In this document: positions 1 through 6,126 of the stretch, piece by piece
Layout: each line of letters starts with the position of its first letter
How positions within the stretch are numbered: the first letter of the stretch is position 1
Source: an uncultured Acidimicrobiaceae bacterium
GTDB lineage: Bacteria > Actinomycetota > Acidimicrobiia > Acidimicrobiales > Ilumatobacteraceae
NCBI GenBank assembly: GCA_903934195.1
Contig: CAIZMV010000168.1
Coordinates: forward strand, 1-7,347
DNA length: 7,347 nucleotides
Reading direction: 5' to 3'
Translations under genes and position numbers: made by a program
Notes under the pieces: model-generated
The model's input: the letters and a program-made list of their open reading frames with translations, nothing else
Database searches by the model: none
What the model was told of the DNA's origin: nothing

Positions 1-1227
1 CTGATCTTGCGGATAGTCGTATGCGAAACCATTCTTCGGTGGAGTTGTTGCATACACACCGAATGCATGTTTCGTGGTGTACCCACCGTTTGCCCACACG
101 AGTCCGGTAGCGCCAACTCCGCTGCGCAATTCGCCCGCAACGGTTGCGATGGCGTGCATGACGTAGTTATTCCACGGACCACCACCAAATTGCAAGCCGC
201 CTGTACGTGTGAGTTGACCGTTGATGTCAAGGCCAAGTGATTTTGCACCGAGTTGAACGGCAGAAGGAAAGCATGAGTACAAATCAACAAGGTCGATGTC
301 GTTGATTGAAAGTCCGGCAAGTTCCAACACTCGACGACCGGCTAATTCGATAGCAGGAGTGTCATAGAAATGATTGCGATGAGAAATAAATGCATGTTCA
401 TGGGCGTCACTACCTGATTGCGGGAAAATCCAACGATCACGAGGAACACCAAGTGCTGCTGCTTTCTCGGCTGAGCACAAAATGAGAGCAGCTGACATGT
501 CGACATCGTTGTTTGAGTTCATCAACTTCGGATATGGGAAACCAATCATTCGATTCGTGTCAGAAACGGTTCGTATTTCTTCTGCTGTGTATTGCTTCTT
601 TGACCATGCATTTGGGTTTGTTGCAGCCACGGCACTGAATCGTGCGTACAGCTCACTGATGTGAACTTGATGATCTGCAACTGATCTGCCCGCTTGTGCA
701 CGCAGTGCAGTTTCGAAGAGTGGGTAGATCTGAATTGGCATCATGATTTTGCGAGCCAGTTCTTCCGGCATGTTCATCGTGAGATCTTCAGAGACAGGAA
801 CAGGTGCTATGTCAGTCGTGCGCCAGTCGGGGGTGAGGCCAGCTTTGCTGTATCGAGCGCGTGTTCGTGTTGTTTCGCCACCTGTCAAAATGACAAGGTC
901 AACTTCGCCAGCAAGAATCTGACGCGATGCGGTGTTCACCAAAGTTTGTGGAGTGTTGCCGCCCATGGCAGACAGGCCAAGTTCACGCGGAGTAAGGCCA
1001 AGGTCTTTGGCGATGAAATGGGCTGGGTTGCCGTATTTCCACGACAAAAGGCTGACAACACGAATGGCATCGGGGTTTGGCACTGACGAAAGTCCTGCAT
1101 CGGAAGCAGCAAGGGAGATGGCTTCAACCATGAGAGCCACGGGGTCGCGAGCATCGTCAAGCCCCTCGGCACGCTGCAGTACTTGGCCGGTGCCGATAAG
1201 AACGGGGGTGCGTGGGTCAATTGTCAT
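1..1227 (-). CDS. thiolase-like protein (acetyl-CoA acetyltransferase family), 3' end cut by window edge
   Basis: Reading leftwards from ATG at 1227, 409 codons are open to base 1 with no stop, so the C-terminus lies outside the window. The protein starts MTIDPRTPVLIGTGQ and has the thiolase fold's recognisable blocks: an N-terminal half ending in GEVDLVILTGGE (about residues 107-118), then DIDLVDLYSCFPSAVQ (310-325), TGGLQFGGGPWNNY (342-355) and TTKHAFGVY (384-392). These last blocks are typical of the actinobacterial thiolase-like proteins of about 500 residues that carry an extra C-terminal domain; if so, about 90-100 residues are missing here. Classical thiolase catalytic residues are not evident. 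There is no cysteine near residue 90 (the only two are C251 and C319), the HDCF-type motif reads YSCF, and the GHP motif reads GGP. Substrate is unknown; acyl-CoA binding or lipid metabolism is inferred from the family. It is divergently transcribed from rpiB, with no visible Shine-Dalgarno site. Confidence 0.85.
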   Translation of the reverse strand, partial: MTIDPRTPVLIGTGQVLQRAEGLDDARDPVALMVEAISLAASDAGLSSVPNPDAIRVVSLLSWKYGNPAHFIAKDLGLTPRELGLSAMGGNTPQTLVNTASRQILAGEVDLVILTGGETTRTRARYSKAGLTPDWRTTDIAPVPVSEDLTMNMPEELARKIMMPIQIYPLFETALRAQAGRSVADHQVHISELYARFSAVAATNPNAWSKKQYTAEEIRTVSDTNRMIGFPYPKLMNSNNDVDMSAALILCSAEKAAALGVPRDRWIFPQSGSDAHEHAFISHRNHFYDTPAIELAGRRVLELAGLSINDIDLVDLYSCFPSAVQLGAKSLGLDINGQLTRTGGLQFGGGPWNNYVMHAIATVAGELRSGVGATGLVWANGGYTTKHAFGVYATTPPKNGFAYDYPQDQ

Positions 1228-1233
1228 GCCATA

Positions 1234-1239
1234 ACGCTA
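1234..1239 (-). promoter_or_regulatory. candidate -10 element of the thiolase-like gene (leaderless)
   Basis: On the minus strand the hexamer TAGCGT, which fits the actinobacterial TANNNT -10 pattern, ends 6 bases before the ATG at 1227. This would place transcription start at or next to the A of the start codon. No Shine-Dalgarno sequence lies between, which fits a leaderless mRNA. No good -35 is visible, so this rests on the -10 and its spacing alone. Confidence 0.35.
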
Positions 1240-1262
1240 GGTCGTAGACATAACACCTCTAC

Positions 1263-1268
1263 TACTCT
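1263..1268 (+). promoter_or_regulatory. candidate -10 element of rpiB-glyA (leaderless)
   Basis: TACTCT fits TANNNT and ends 7 bases before the rpiB ATG at 1276, so transcription would begin at about the start codon. There is no purine-rich ribosome binding site upstream of this ATG. The -35 region of this promoter would overlap the -10 of the divergent thiolase-like gene, so the two promoters may compete. A convincing -35 was not found. Confidence 0.35.
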
Positions 1269-1275
1269 GAATGAG

Positions 1276-1731
1276 ATGTCCCGAATTGCAATTGGCGCCG
1301 ACCATGCTGGCTACACCCTGAAACAGCACCTCATAGATGTGCTGACGAATCAAGGGCACGATGTCATCGACCTTGGCACCCATTCCACCGAGAGCTGTGA
1401 TTACCCACCAATTTGTGCCTCAGTTGGTCGTCACGTGCGCGATGGTAAGGCCGACCTTGGCATTGTCCTTGGTGGAAGTGGCCAAGGCGAACAGCTCGCA
1501 GCAAACAAAGTGCACGGAGTGCGTGCCGCGTTGTGTAACGACTTGTACACCGCTCGCATGGCGCGATCACACAACAACGCAAACGTGTTGTCGATGGGTG
1601 CGCGAGTTGTTGGCGAAGGCCTCGCCGAAGAAATCCTTTCTACGTTTTTATCAACCCCCTTCGAAGCAGGCCGTCACGAACGTCGCGTAGCGATGTTGGC
1701 TGAAATCGAGCAACAAGAATCGAGCAAGTAA
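1276..1731 (+). CDS. rpiB: ribose-5-phosphate isomerase B
   Basis: The 151-residue product matches the usual RpiB length (about 150-160). It interconverts ribulose 5-phosphate and ribose 5-phosphate in the cytosolic pentose phosphate pathway. The N-terminal block IAIGADHAGYTLK holds D9 and H10. The block GIVLGGSGQGEQLAANKV (62-79) and SHNNANVLSMGARVVG (98-113, with H99) complete the active site. The catalytic position is Ser68 with Glu72 nearby, as in Mycobacterium tuberculosis RpiB, rather than the cysteine of Escherichia coli RpiB. The frame is open back to 1183, but ATG 1276 is chosen because MSRIAIGADHAG matches the family N-terminus and the upstream residues overlap the divergent gene. 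The stop codon overlaps the glyA start by one base (TAATG), implying co-transcription and translational coupling. The related LacAB galactose-6-phosphate isomerase subunits are less likely given the active-site sequence. Confidence 0.95.
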   Translation: MSRIAIGADHAGYTLKQHLIDVLTNQGHDVIDLGTHSTESCDYPPICASVGRHVRDGKADLGIVLGGSGQGEQLAANKVHGVRAALCNDLYTARMARSHNNANVLSMGARVVGEGLAEEILSTFLSTPFEAGRHERRVAMLAEIEQQESSK

Positions 1732-2987
1732 TGCCTTTTCCTTCCGACACAGACCCAGACAATGCGGTTTTTGACCTTCTTGAAACAGAACGGATTCGTC
1801 AGACCACCGGACTGCAGTTGATTGCTAGTGAAAACTTCACGTCGCCTGCAGTGATGCATGCAACTGGTTCCATTCTGACGAACAAGTACAGCGAGGGATA
1901 CCCCGGTAAGCGTTACTACGGCGGCAACGTCAACGTTGACGAAATCGAAGCATTAGCAATTTCACGTGTGAAGCAATTGTTTGGTGCGGAGCATGCAAAC
2001 GTGCAGCCACACTCTGGTGCAAGCGCAAACATGGCGGTCTATTTGGGTCTTTTGAACCCAGGTGACACTGTTCTTGGTCTCAGTCTCGACCACGGCGGTC
2101 ACCTCACACACGGATCGCCAGTCAATGCAAGCGGCATTCTGTACAACTTCAAGTCGTACGGTGTCACATCTGGTGAAGAGCGAATCGACTTTGAGGAAAT
2201 GCGTGATCTTGCGCTTGAGCATCGTCCAAAGATGATTGTTGCCGGAACAACTAGTTATCCACGTCGGCTCGATCCAGAACCGTTTAAAGCAATTGCTGAC
2301 GAGGTTGGCGCATTGTTGATGTTCGACATTGCTCACTTGGCTGGTCTTGTCGCTGGCGGTGCACACCCGAACCCCGTGCCATATGCCGACGTTGTCACGT
2401 TCACAACGCACAAAACATTGCGTGGCCCACGCGGCGGTTGCATTCTTAGTAAGGCCGTGCATGCACAAGCTATTGACAAAGCGGTGTTCCCAGGTAGCCA
2501 AGGCGGCCCACTAGAACATGCTGTTGCCGCAAAAGCTGTTGCCTTCCGTGAAGCACTTGACCCGTCGTTCTCTGCGTATGCACACCAAATTGTGAAGAAT
2601 GCTTCTGCATTGGCAGCTGCGCTTACTAAAGAAGGTTTCCGACTTGTCAGTGGTGGTACAGATACGCACTTGATGGTTGTAGACCTTCGCCCGTTTGATG
2701 CTGAATGCACCGGAAAAGTTGCGCAATTGGTACTTGATGAAGCAGGGATCACGTTGAACAAGAACACAGTTCCTGATGACCCACGTAGCCCTTTCGTAAC
2801 TTCAGGAGTACGTATTGGAACACCTTCTGTAACAACACAGGGAATGACTGAAGCAGAGATGCCAGTAATTGCCTCGTTGATTGCAGAAGCTCTTCGTCAT
2901 CGTGATGATGCAGCAGCGGTTGCCGCAGTGAAATCCAAAGTTGCGGCACTCTGTGCCAAATTCCCTGTTTATCCCCACAAATTGTGA
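1731..2987 (+). CDS. glyA: serine hydroxymethyltransferase
   Basis: The 418-residue product is full length (E. coli GlyA has 417). It is a cytosolic, pyridoxal-phosphate-dependent enzyme converting serine and tetrahydrofolate to glycine and 5,10-methylenetetrahydrofolate, the main source of one-carbon units. Visible motifs are ASENFTSPAV (32-41), KYSEGYPGKRYYGG (52-65), SLDHGGHLTHGSPVN (118-132), FDIAHLAGLVAGG (198-210) and TTHKTLRGPRGG (225-236). K228 is the expected Schiff-base lysine; D199 and H202 sit where the cofactor-binding Asp and His are in E. coli. The C-terminal block SGVRIGTPSVTTQG contains R361, expected to bind the substrate carboxylate. ATG 1731 overlaps the rpiB stop and gives the normal N-terminus. 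No strong ribosome binding site is seen, so re-initiation after rpiB is likely. Nothing is truncated or missing. Confidence 0.97.
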   Translation: MPFPSDTDPDNAVFDLLETERIRQTTGLQLIASENFTSPAVMHATGSILTNKYSEGYPGKRYYGGNVNVDEIEALAISRVKQLFGAEHANVQPHSGASANMAVYLGLLNPGDTVLGLSLDHGGHLTHGSPVNASGILYNFKSYGVTSGEERIDFEEMRDLALEHRPKMIVAGTTSYPRRLDPEPFKAIADEVGALLMFDIAHLAGLVAGGAHPNPVPYADVVTFTTHKTLRGPRGGCILSKAVHAQAIDKAVFPGSQGGPLEHAVAAKAVAFREALDPSFSAYAHQIVKNASALAAALTKEGFRLVSGGTDTHLMVVDLRPFDAECTGKVAQLVLDEAGITLNKNTVPDDPRSPFVTSGVRIGTPSVTTQGMTEAEMPVIASLIAEALRHRDDAAAVAAVKSKVAALCAKFPVYPHKL

Positions 2988-3015
2988 CGGAAACGATCCA
3001 GGTGGATCAGTCATC

Positions 3016-3021
3016 TAGGCT
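3016..3021 (+). promoter_or_regulatory. candidate -10 element of the wecA-type gene
   Basis: TAGGCT fits the TANNNT pattern and ends 9 bases before ATG 3031, allowing a transcript with a leader of about two bases or none. The 43-base gap after glyA (2988-3030) has no Shine-Dalgarno site close to the start codon. It also contains a direct repeat GTCATCTA (3010-3017 and 3023-3030). Read-through from glyA is equally possible. Confidence 0.3.
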
Positions 3022-3030
3022 CGTCATCTA

Positions 3031-4149
3031 ATGGGTGACACAAACGGATATCTCATTGTCGGACTGTGTGCGATGTTTGTCACTCTGATTACGACGCCAA
3101 TTGTTCGGTGGTTTGCACGCGAACGCAATTGGGTGGCAATGCCCGATGAACGAAAAGTTCACACAGTTCCAACTCCAAATGTTGGTGGTATTGCATTATT
3201 CGCCGGAGCAGTTGCTGCAATCGGACTTGCGTGGAGGATGGATCGGTTCAGTCCGTTATTCCAGGGAAACAGCGAACTAACTGGTGTTCTTCTGGGTGCG
3301 TTAGTAGTTCTTGTTATCGGTGCTCGAGACGATGTGAAAGAAGTGTCGGCCCCGGCTCGAGTTATTGCAATCGTTGGTGCCGGAATGATGCTTGTGTGGT
3401 TCGGCGTCACGATGTTTTATTTCCGTGTTCCGTTCTTGGGTGTTATTCAATTAGGAAATGACTGGATTCCTATCGTCACAGTTGTGTGGTTGCTAGGAAT
3501 GGTGCAAGCAATAAATCTGATTGATGGGCTTGATGGATTAGCAGCAGGCATTGTTGCTATTGGTTCCACTGCGTTTTTCATTTATTCACGCCATCTTTCA
3601 GGTCTTGGTTTGCTGTCTGAACCAAACATCGGACCGCTTATTGCAATCATCACTGTCGGCGTGTGCATTGGTTTTCTTCCGTACAACTTCAACGGCGCAA
3701 GTATTTTCATGGGTGATGGTGGCGCGTATCTGCTTGGGCTTCTTGTTGCAGTTTCGACAAGTGTTGTCGGTGGGCGAGCAGACCCAACTACACAAGCATT
3801 TAGCGGCCAGACATATTTCTTCTTGGCTCCACTTGTTATTCCGCTCATCATTCTTGGAGTTCCAATCTTTGATGTGGCGTTTGCCATTGTGCGTCGAGTG
3901 AGCAAACGTCAAGGGTTCGCAGAAGCAGACAAGGGACATTTGCATCATCGACTGATCAACCTGGGGCACGGCCCGCGTCGTGCTGTGGCAATTCTGTGGT
4001 TATGGACTGCACTGTTATCGGCTCTCGTGCTGTATCCCGTCTTCAACAAGAGCGCTACGAACTTTGCCCCGTTTGGGCTGGTCGCATTGGTGCTTTTTTT
4101 GTACACCGTCTTGCACCCAGACCTCAATCGCACTCCAGAAGACGAATAA
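3031..4149 (+). CDS. wecA: polyprenyl-phosphate N-acetylglucosamine-1-phosphate transferase (WecA/Rfe/TagO type)
   Basis: This 372-residue polytopic membrane protein, with about ten hydrophobic segments, transfers a sugar 1-phosphate from a UDP-sugar to a polyprenyl phosphate at the inner face of the membrane. In actinobacteria the usual product is decaprenyl-PP-GlcNAc, which starts arabinogalactan-type or other envelope glycans. Family motifs in order are PDERKVHTVPTPNVGG (38-53), the Asp-Asp pair in GARDDVKE (D100, D101), NLIDGLDGLAAG (162-173, with D165 and D168), FMGDGGAYLLG (227-236) and HLHHRL (303-308). The HLHHRL cytoplasmic loop favours the WecA/TagO branch over MraY, because MraY acts on UDP-MurNAc-pentapeptide and has a different loop. 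Its place just upstream of the ATP synthase operon matches mycobacterial rfe. The exact sugar donor is inferred. ATG 3031 gives the usual short N-terminus before the first membrane segment. Confidence 0.92.
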   Translation: MGDTNGYLIVGLCAMFVTLITTPIVRWFARERNWVAMPDERKVHTVPTPNVGGIALFAGAVAAIGLAWRMDRFSPLFQGNSELTGVLLGALVVLVIGARDDVKEVSAPARVIAIVGAGMMLVWFGVTMFYFRVPFLGVIQLGNDWIPIVTVVWLLGMVQAINLIDGLDGLAAGIVAIGSTAFFIYSRHLSGLGLLSEPNIGPLIAIITVGVCIGFLPYNFNGASIFMGDGGAYLLGLLVAVSTSVVGGRADPTTQAFSGQTYFFLAPLVIPLIILGVPIFDVAFAIVRRVSKRQGFAEADKGHLHHRLINLGHGPRRAVAILWLWTALLSALVLYPVFNKSATNFAPFGLVALVLFLYTVLHPDLNRTPEDE

Positions 4150-4250
4150 TTCAGCGCACTGCTCTTCGGTTTGACCTGAGTTGCTGCGTGCGTCTAGATT
4201 GTTCTTTGTTTCACAAGGTCAAATGAGACCCTTTCCCCCTAAGGCATTCG
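4150..4250 (+). promoter_or_regulatory. leader region and candidate promoter of the ATP synthase operon
   Basis: This 101-base non-coding stretch separates the wecA-type gene from the first atp gene. TTGACC (4171-4176) matches five of six -35 consensus bases. Eighteen bases later TAGATT (4195-4200) fits TANNNT, predicting a start near 4207 and an untranslated leader of about 44 bases. An exact 8-base inverted repeat, TTTGACCT (4170-4177) and AGGTCAAA (4216-4223), brackets the -10 region. A Shine-Dalgarno-like AAGG (4241-4244) precedes the TTG start at 4251. No clear terminator for the upstream gene was found. Confidence 0.45.
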
Positions 4251-4514
4251 TTGAAATTACTTCCTAAGCCCAAAGCGCCTGTCGCCCTGGAAGCTGGTGT
4301 TTCTCACGGAATGGAACTGGCCGGCAGCGTCGTTGTGTTTTTCGGCATTGGGTTCGGAATTGATGCTTGGCTCGGTACGACCCCTCTTTTCATGATTGTC
4401 CTCGTTTTGTTCGCTGTGGTCGGCCAATTCATCAAGATGTATTACGTGTACAGCAGTGCCATGCGTCACCTCGAACAAAAACGGGTCGAAGAATCACGCG
4501 GGGCTCAGTCATGA
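4251..4514 (+). CDS. atpZ: AtpZ/AtpI-family small membrane protein (ATPase gene 1 family)
   Basis: The 87-residue protein has two hydrophobic helices (about 21-38 and 45-64) joined by the loop GIDAWLGTTPLF, a layout typical of the putative F0F1-ATPase accessory family that opens many atp operons. The tail (70-87) is charged and probably cytoplasmic. In other bacteria such proteins have been linked to divalent cation handling or to c-ring assembly; the role here is inferred from family and position. TTG 4251 is chosen for the AAGG six bases upstream and because it gives the N-terminal segment before helix 1. An internal ATG at 4311 would begin directly at helix 1 and is the main alternative. 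Its stop overlaps the next start as ATGA (4511-4514), so the two genes are translationally coupled. Confidence 0.75.
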   Translation: MKLLPKPKAPVALEAGVSHGMELAGSVVVFFGIGFGIDAWLGTTPLFMIVLVLFAVVGQFIKMYYVYSSAMRHLEQKRVEESRGAQS

Positions 4515-4987
4515 ACGACAAAATGTCGCCCCTCGCCATGGCCTCAGCAGGCCAGGCCCCAGAGGTCACTGTGTCGCGCGACATCATCCGCCGAGGGCTC
4601 ATTGTGGCCCCTCTGATCATGGTCATTGCGGGGGTTATTTGGGGGTTGACCGGGGCGTGGTCAGCAGGCCTCGGATTAGCGCTAGTCCTTATGAACTTTG
4701 GGCTTGCGGCCGCTTTGATCTCCTGGGCAGCGCCTATTTCACTAGCGCTCATGATGGGGGTCACCCTCTTCGGGTTCCTCCTGCGCCTCGGGCTTATTTC
4801 TCTTGCTGTTTTCTTGGTACGCGACGTGTCATGGGTATCCCTTCCTGCGCTGGGGATAACAATTATCGTCACTCATCTCGGATTGCTGTTCTGGGAGATG
4901 CGATTTATCGCTGCCTCTCTAGCATTTCCTGGATTGCGTCCCAATGCGCAAGAATATCCATCGTCAAGCGCCGCTGAGACACCCTGA
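4511..4987 (+). CDS. atpI: ATP synthase protein I-like membrane protein (AtpI/UncI type)
   Basis: The 158-residue protein has four predicted membrane helices (about 28-46, 50-72, 78-104 and 108-129) and a short hydrophilic tail, in the position between AtpZ and subunit a where AtpI/UncI-type proteins sit. AtpI aids c-ring assembly or stability in several bacteria but is not essential; that role is taken from family knowledge. Sequence conservation in this family is weak, so identification relies on topology, size and neighbours, including the similarly placed mycobacterial protein Rv1303. The frame is open upstream to 4367, but ATG 4511 is preferred because it overlaps the previous stop (ATGA) and the upstream residues are a shadow of atpZ. 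G+C looks higher than in the atp genes that follow: bases 4621-4680 are 38 of 60 G+C, against 26 of 60 for 5221-5280 in atpB. Confidence 0.7.
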   Translation: MNDKMSPLAMASAGQAPEVTVSRDIIRRGLIVAPLIMVIAGVIWGLTGAWSAGLGLALVLMNFGLAAALISWAAPISLALMMGVTLFGFLLRLGLISLAVFLVRDVSWVSLPALGITIIVTHLGLLFWEMRFIAASLAFPGLRPNAQEYPSSSAAETP

Positions 4988-4998
4988 AGGACCACAAC

Positions 4999-5757
4999 GT
5001 GATTGCTCTCGATTTTCCAGAAATTAACTCGATCCTTGTTTGGAAAGATCTCTTTCCAAGTTTCAACAAGATTGCGTTAATCGCTGTACTTGCTGCTGTT
5101 ATCAGCATCACAATTTTCTTACTTGCAGTTCGTCAAGATCACAAAGAAGCACCGAAGGGAATTCGTAACTTCGCAGAAGTCATTGTTGAATTCATCGAAG
5201 ACGGTGTTGTGATGCAAACAATGGGCAAAGACGGACTTGCATGGACACCGTTCTTGATGACGATGTTCTTGTTCATTTATTTGTGCAACGTTCCTGGAAT
5301 CATTCCGTTCTTTCAAATGCCTGCAACTGCACGTATGGCAGTTCCGTTGTTCCTTGCGCTCATGGTGTGGGTTATTTACAACGTCACCGGAATCAAGCAT
5401 CAAGGAATTGGTGGCTACCTCAAGAGCACACTCTTTCCTCCAGGAGTTCCAAAGGCTCTCTACATTCTCGTAACACCAATCGAATTCATTTCGGCAATCA
5501 TTGTTCGCCCGTTCTCATTGGCTGTTCGTTTGTTCGCCAACATGATGGCCGGACACATTCTTCTCGTTACGTTTGCACTCTTGTCTGAAGCTTTGTTCCA
5601 AGCCAAGGACAAGATTCTGATTCCAGTCGGAATCCTCCCGTTCTTCATGCTCGTATTCCTCACTTCATTTGAAGTGTTGGTTGCGTTCCTGCAGGCATAC
5701 ATTTTCGCTATGTTGACCGCCGTCTATATCGGTGGCGCGACGCATCCCGAGCACTGA
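4999..5757 (+). CDS. atpB: F1Fo ATP synthase subunit a
   Basis: The 252-residue integral membrane protein forms the two proton half-channels of Fo against the c-ring. The diagnostic block is RPFSLAVRLFANMMAGH (170-186), in which R177 corresponds to the essential Arg210 of E. coli subunit a. The last helix contains LVAFLQAYIFAML (227-239), with Q232 at the position of E. coli Gln252. About five to six membrane helices are visible, starting near residue 26. The N-terminus is short and lacks a signal peptide. Start GTG 4999 is supported by GAAGG (4986-4990) eight bases upstream, which overlaps the atpI stop. Neighbours are AtpI-like (11-base gap) and subunit c (47-base gap). No key residue is missing. 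Confidence 0.97.
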   Translation: MIALDFPEINSILVWKDLFPSFNKIALIAVLAAVISITIFLLAVRQDHKEAPKGIRNFAEVIVEFIEDGVVMQTMGKDGLAWTPFLMTMFLFIYLCNVPGIIPFFQMPATARMAVPLFLALMVWVIYNVTGIKHQGIGGYLKSTLFPPGVPKALYILVTPIEFISAIIVRPFSLAVRLFANMMAGHILLVTFALLSEALFQAKDKILIPVGILPFFMLVFLTSFEVLVAFLQAYIFAMLTAVYIGGATHPEH

Positions 5758-5804
5758 TCAATAAAAGATCTCCCAACTAACTACAAACCACATAGGAGAA
5801 AACA
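5758..5804 (+). promoter_or_regulatory. atpE translation initiation region
   Basis: This 47-base gap holds an almost ideal Shine-Dalgarno site, AGGAGA (5794-5799), five bases before ATG 5805. The 26 bases before its first G (5769-5794) contain no G at all, so the region should be unstructured and easily reached by ribosomes. High translation of subunit c relative to its neighbours is the likely purpose, as the atpE initiation region achieves in E. coli. That functional reading is inference. Confidence 0.6.
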
Positions 5805-6077
5805 ATGGAAGCAATTGCACAACTCATAGCGGCAGAAATGACACCTGCCGAATTGAAGAACAATGCAGCAGCAGCGAGCGCAGGCTATGCCTACGGTCTT
5901 GCTGCAATCGGGCCTGGCATTGGCATCGGTTACCTCGTCGGCAAGTCCGTCGAGGCGATGGCACGTCAGCCAGAAGCTGCTGGCATGGTACGTACCACCA
6001 TGTTCTTGGGCATCGCATTTACCGAAGCGCTCGCGCTTATCGGTTTCGTGGTGTTCATTCTTCTCAAGTTCGCTTAA
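5805..6077 (+). CDS. atpE: F1Fo ATP synthase subunit c
   Basis: The 90-residue proteolipid forms the rotating c-ring. Helix 1 has the glycine-rich face GLAAIGPGIGIGYLVG (31-46), the polar loop has ARQPE (53-57, binding F1 gamma/epsilon), and helix 2 has GIAFTEALALIGFVVF with the ion-carrying carboxylate E74. The residue after E74 is Ala, and helix 1 lacks the Gln seen in sodium-binding rings, so a proton-coupled enzyme is inferred. The N-terminal segment before helix 1 (about 25 residues, MEAIAQLIAAEMTPAELKNN) is longer than in many c subunits. An alternative ATG at 5838 would shorten it, but the strong AGGAGA site supports 5805. The reading frame ends inside an inverted repeat. Confidence 0.97.
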   Translation: MEAIAQLIAAEMTPAELKNNAAAASAGYAYGLAAIGPGIGIGYLVGKSVEAMARQPEAAGMVRTTMFLGIAFTEALALIGFVVFILLKFA

Positions 6078-6089
6078 AGCGAACTTGAG
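6063..6089 (+). repeat. perfect 11-bp inverted repeat (hairpin) across the atpE stop codon
   Basis: CTCAAGTTCGC (6063-6073) and GCGAACTTGAG (6079-6089) are exact reverse complements separated by TTAAA. The stop codon TAA (6075-6077) sits in the loop. No run of T follows (the next bases are TCCACATACAC), so it does not look like a simple intrinsic terminator. An mRNA-stabilising or partially attenuating stem between the c and b' genes is a reasonable inference. Confidence 0.85.
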
Positions 6090-6126
6090 TCCACATACAC
6101 AATCGATCTTTGCGCAAGCAGAGTCC

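Noticed and set aside
694..1086. Open frame of 130 codons on the plus strand opposite the thiolase-like gene
   Set aside because: The minus-strand frame encodes clear thiolase-family motifs throughout; the plus-strand product has no family features.
1183..1275. Upstream extension of rpiB by 31 codons
   Set aside because: It would overlap the start of the divergent gene and add residues absent from RpiB proteins; MSRIAIGADHAG is the standard beginning.
1962..2501. Long open frame of 179 codons on the minus strand inside glyA
   Set aside because: It is antisense to a fully convincing glyA, its product is rich in Cys, Trp and His with no recognisable motif, and it lacks a ribosome site.
2994..3008. 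GATCC-AGGT-GGATC inverted repeat after glyA as an intrinsic terminator
   Set aside because: The stem is only 5 bp and no T-tract follows.
3031..4149. Calling the transferase MraY
   Set aside because: The HLHHRL loop and the context next to the atp operon fit the WecA/TagO/Rfe branch, and MraY would be expected in a division/cell-wall cluster.
6063..6089. Reading the atpE hairpin as a full rho-independent terminator
   Set aside because: No T-rich tail follows, and the b' and b genes just downstream must be expressed with the rest of Fo.
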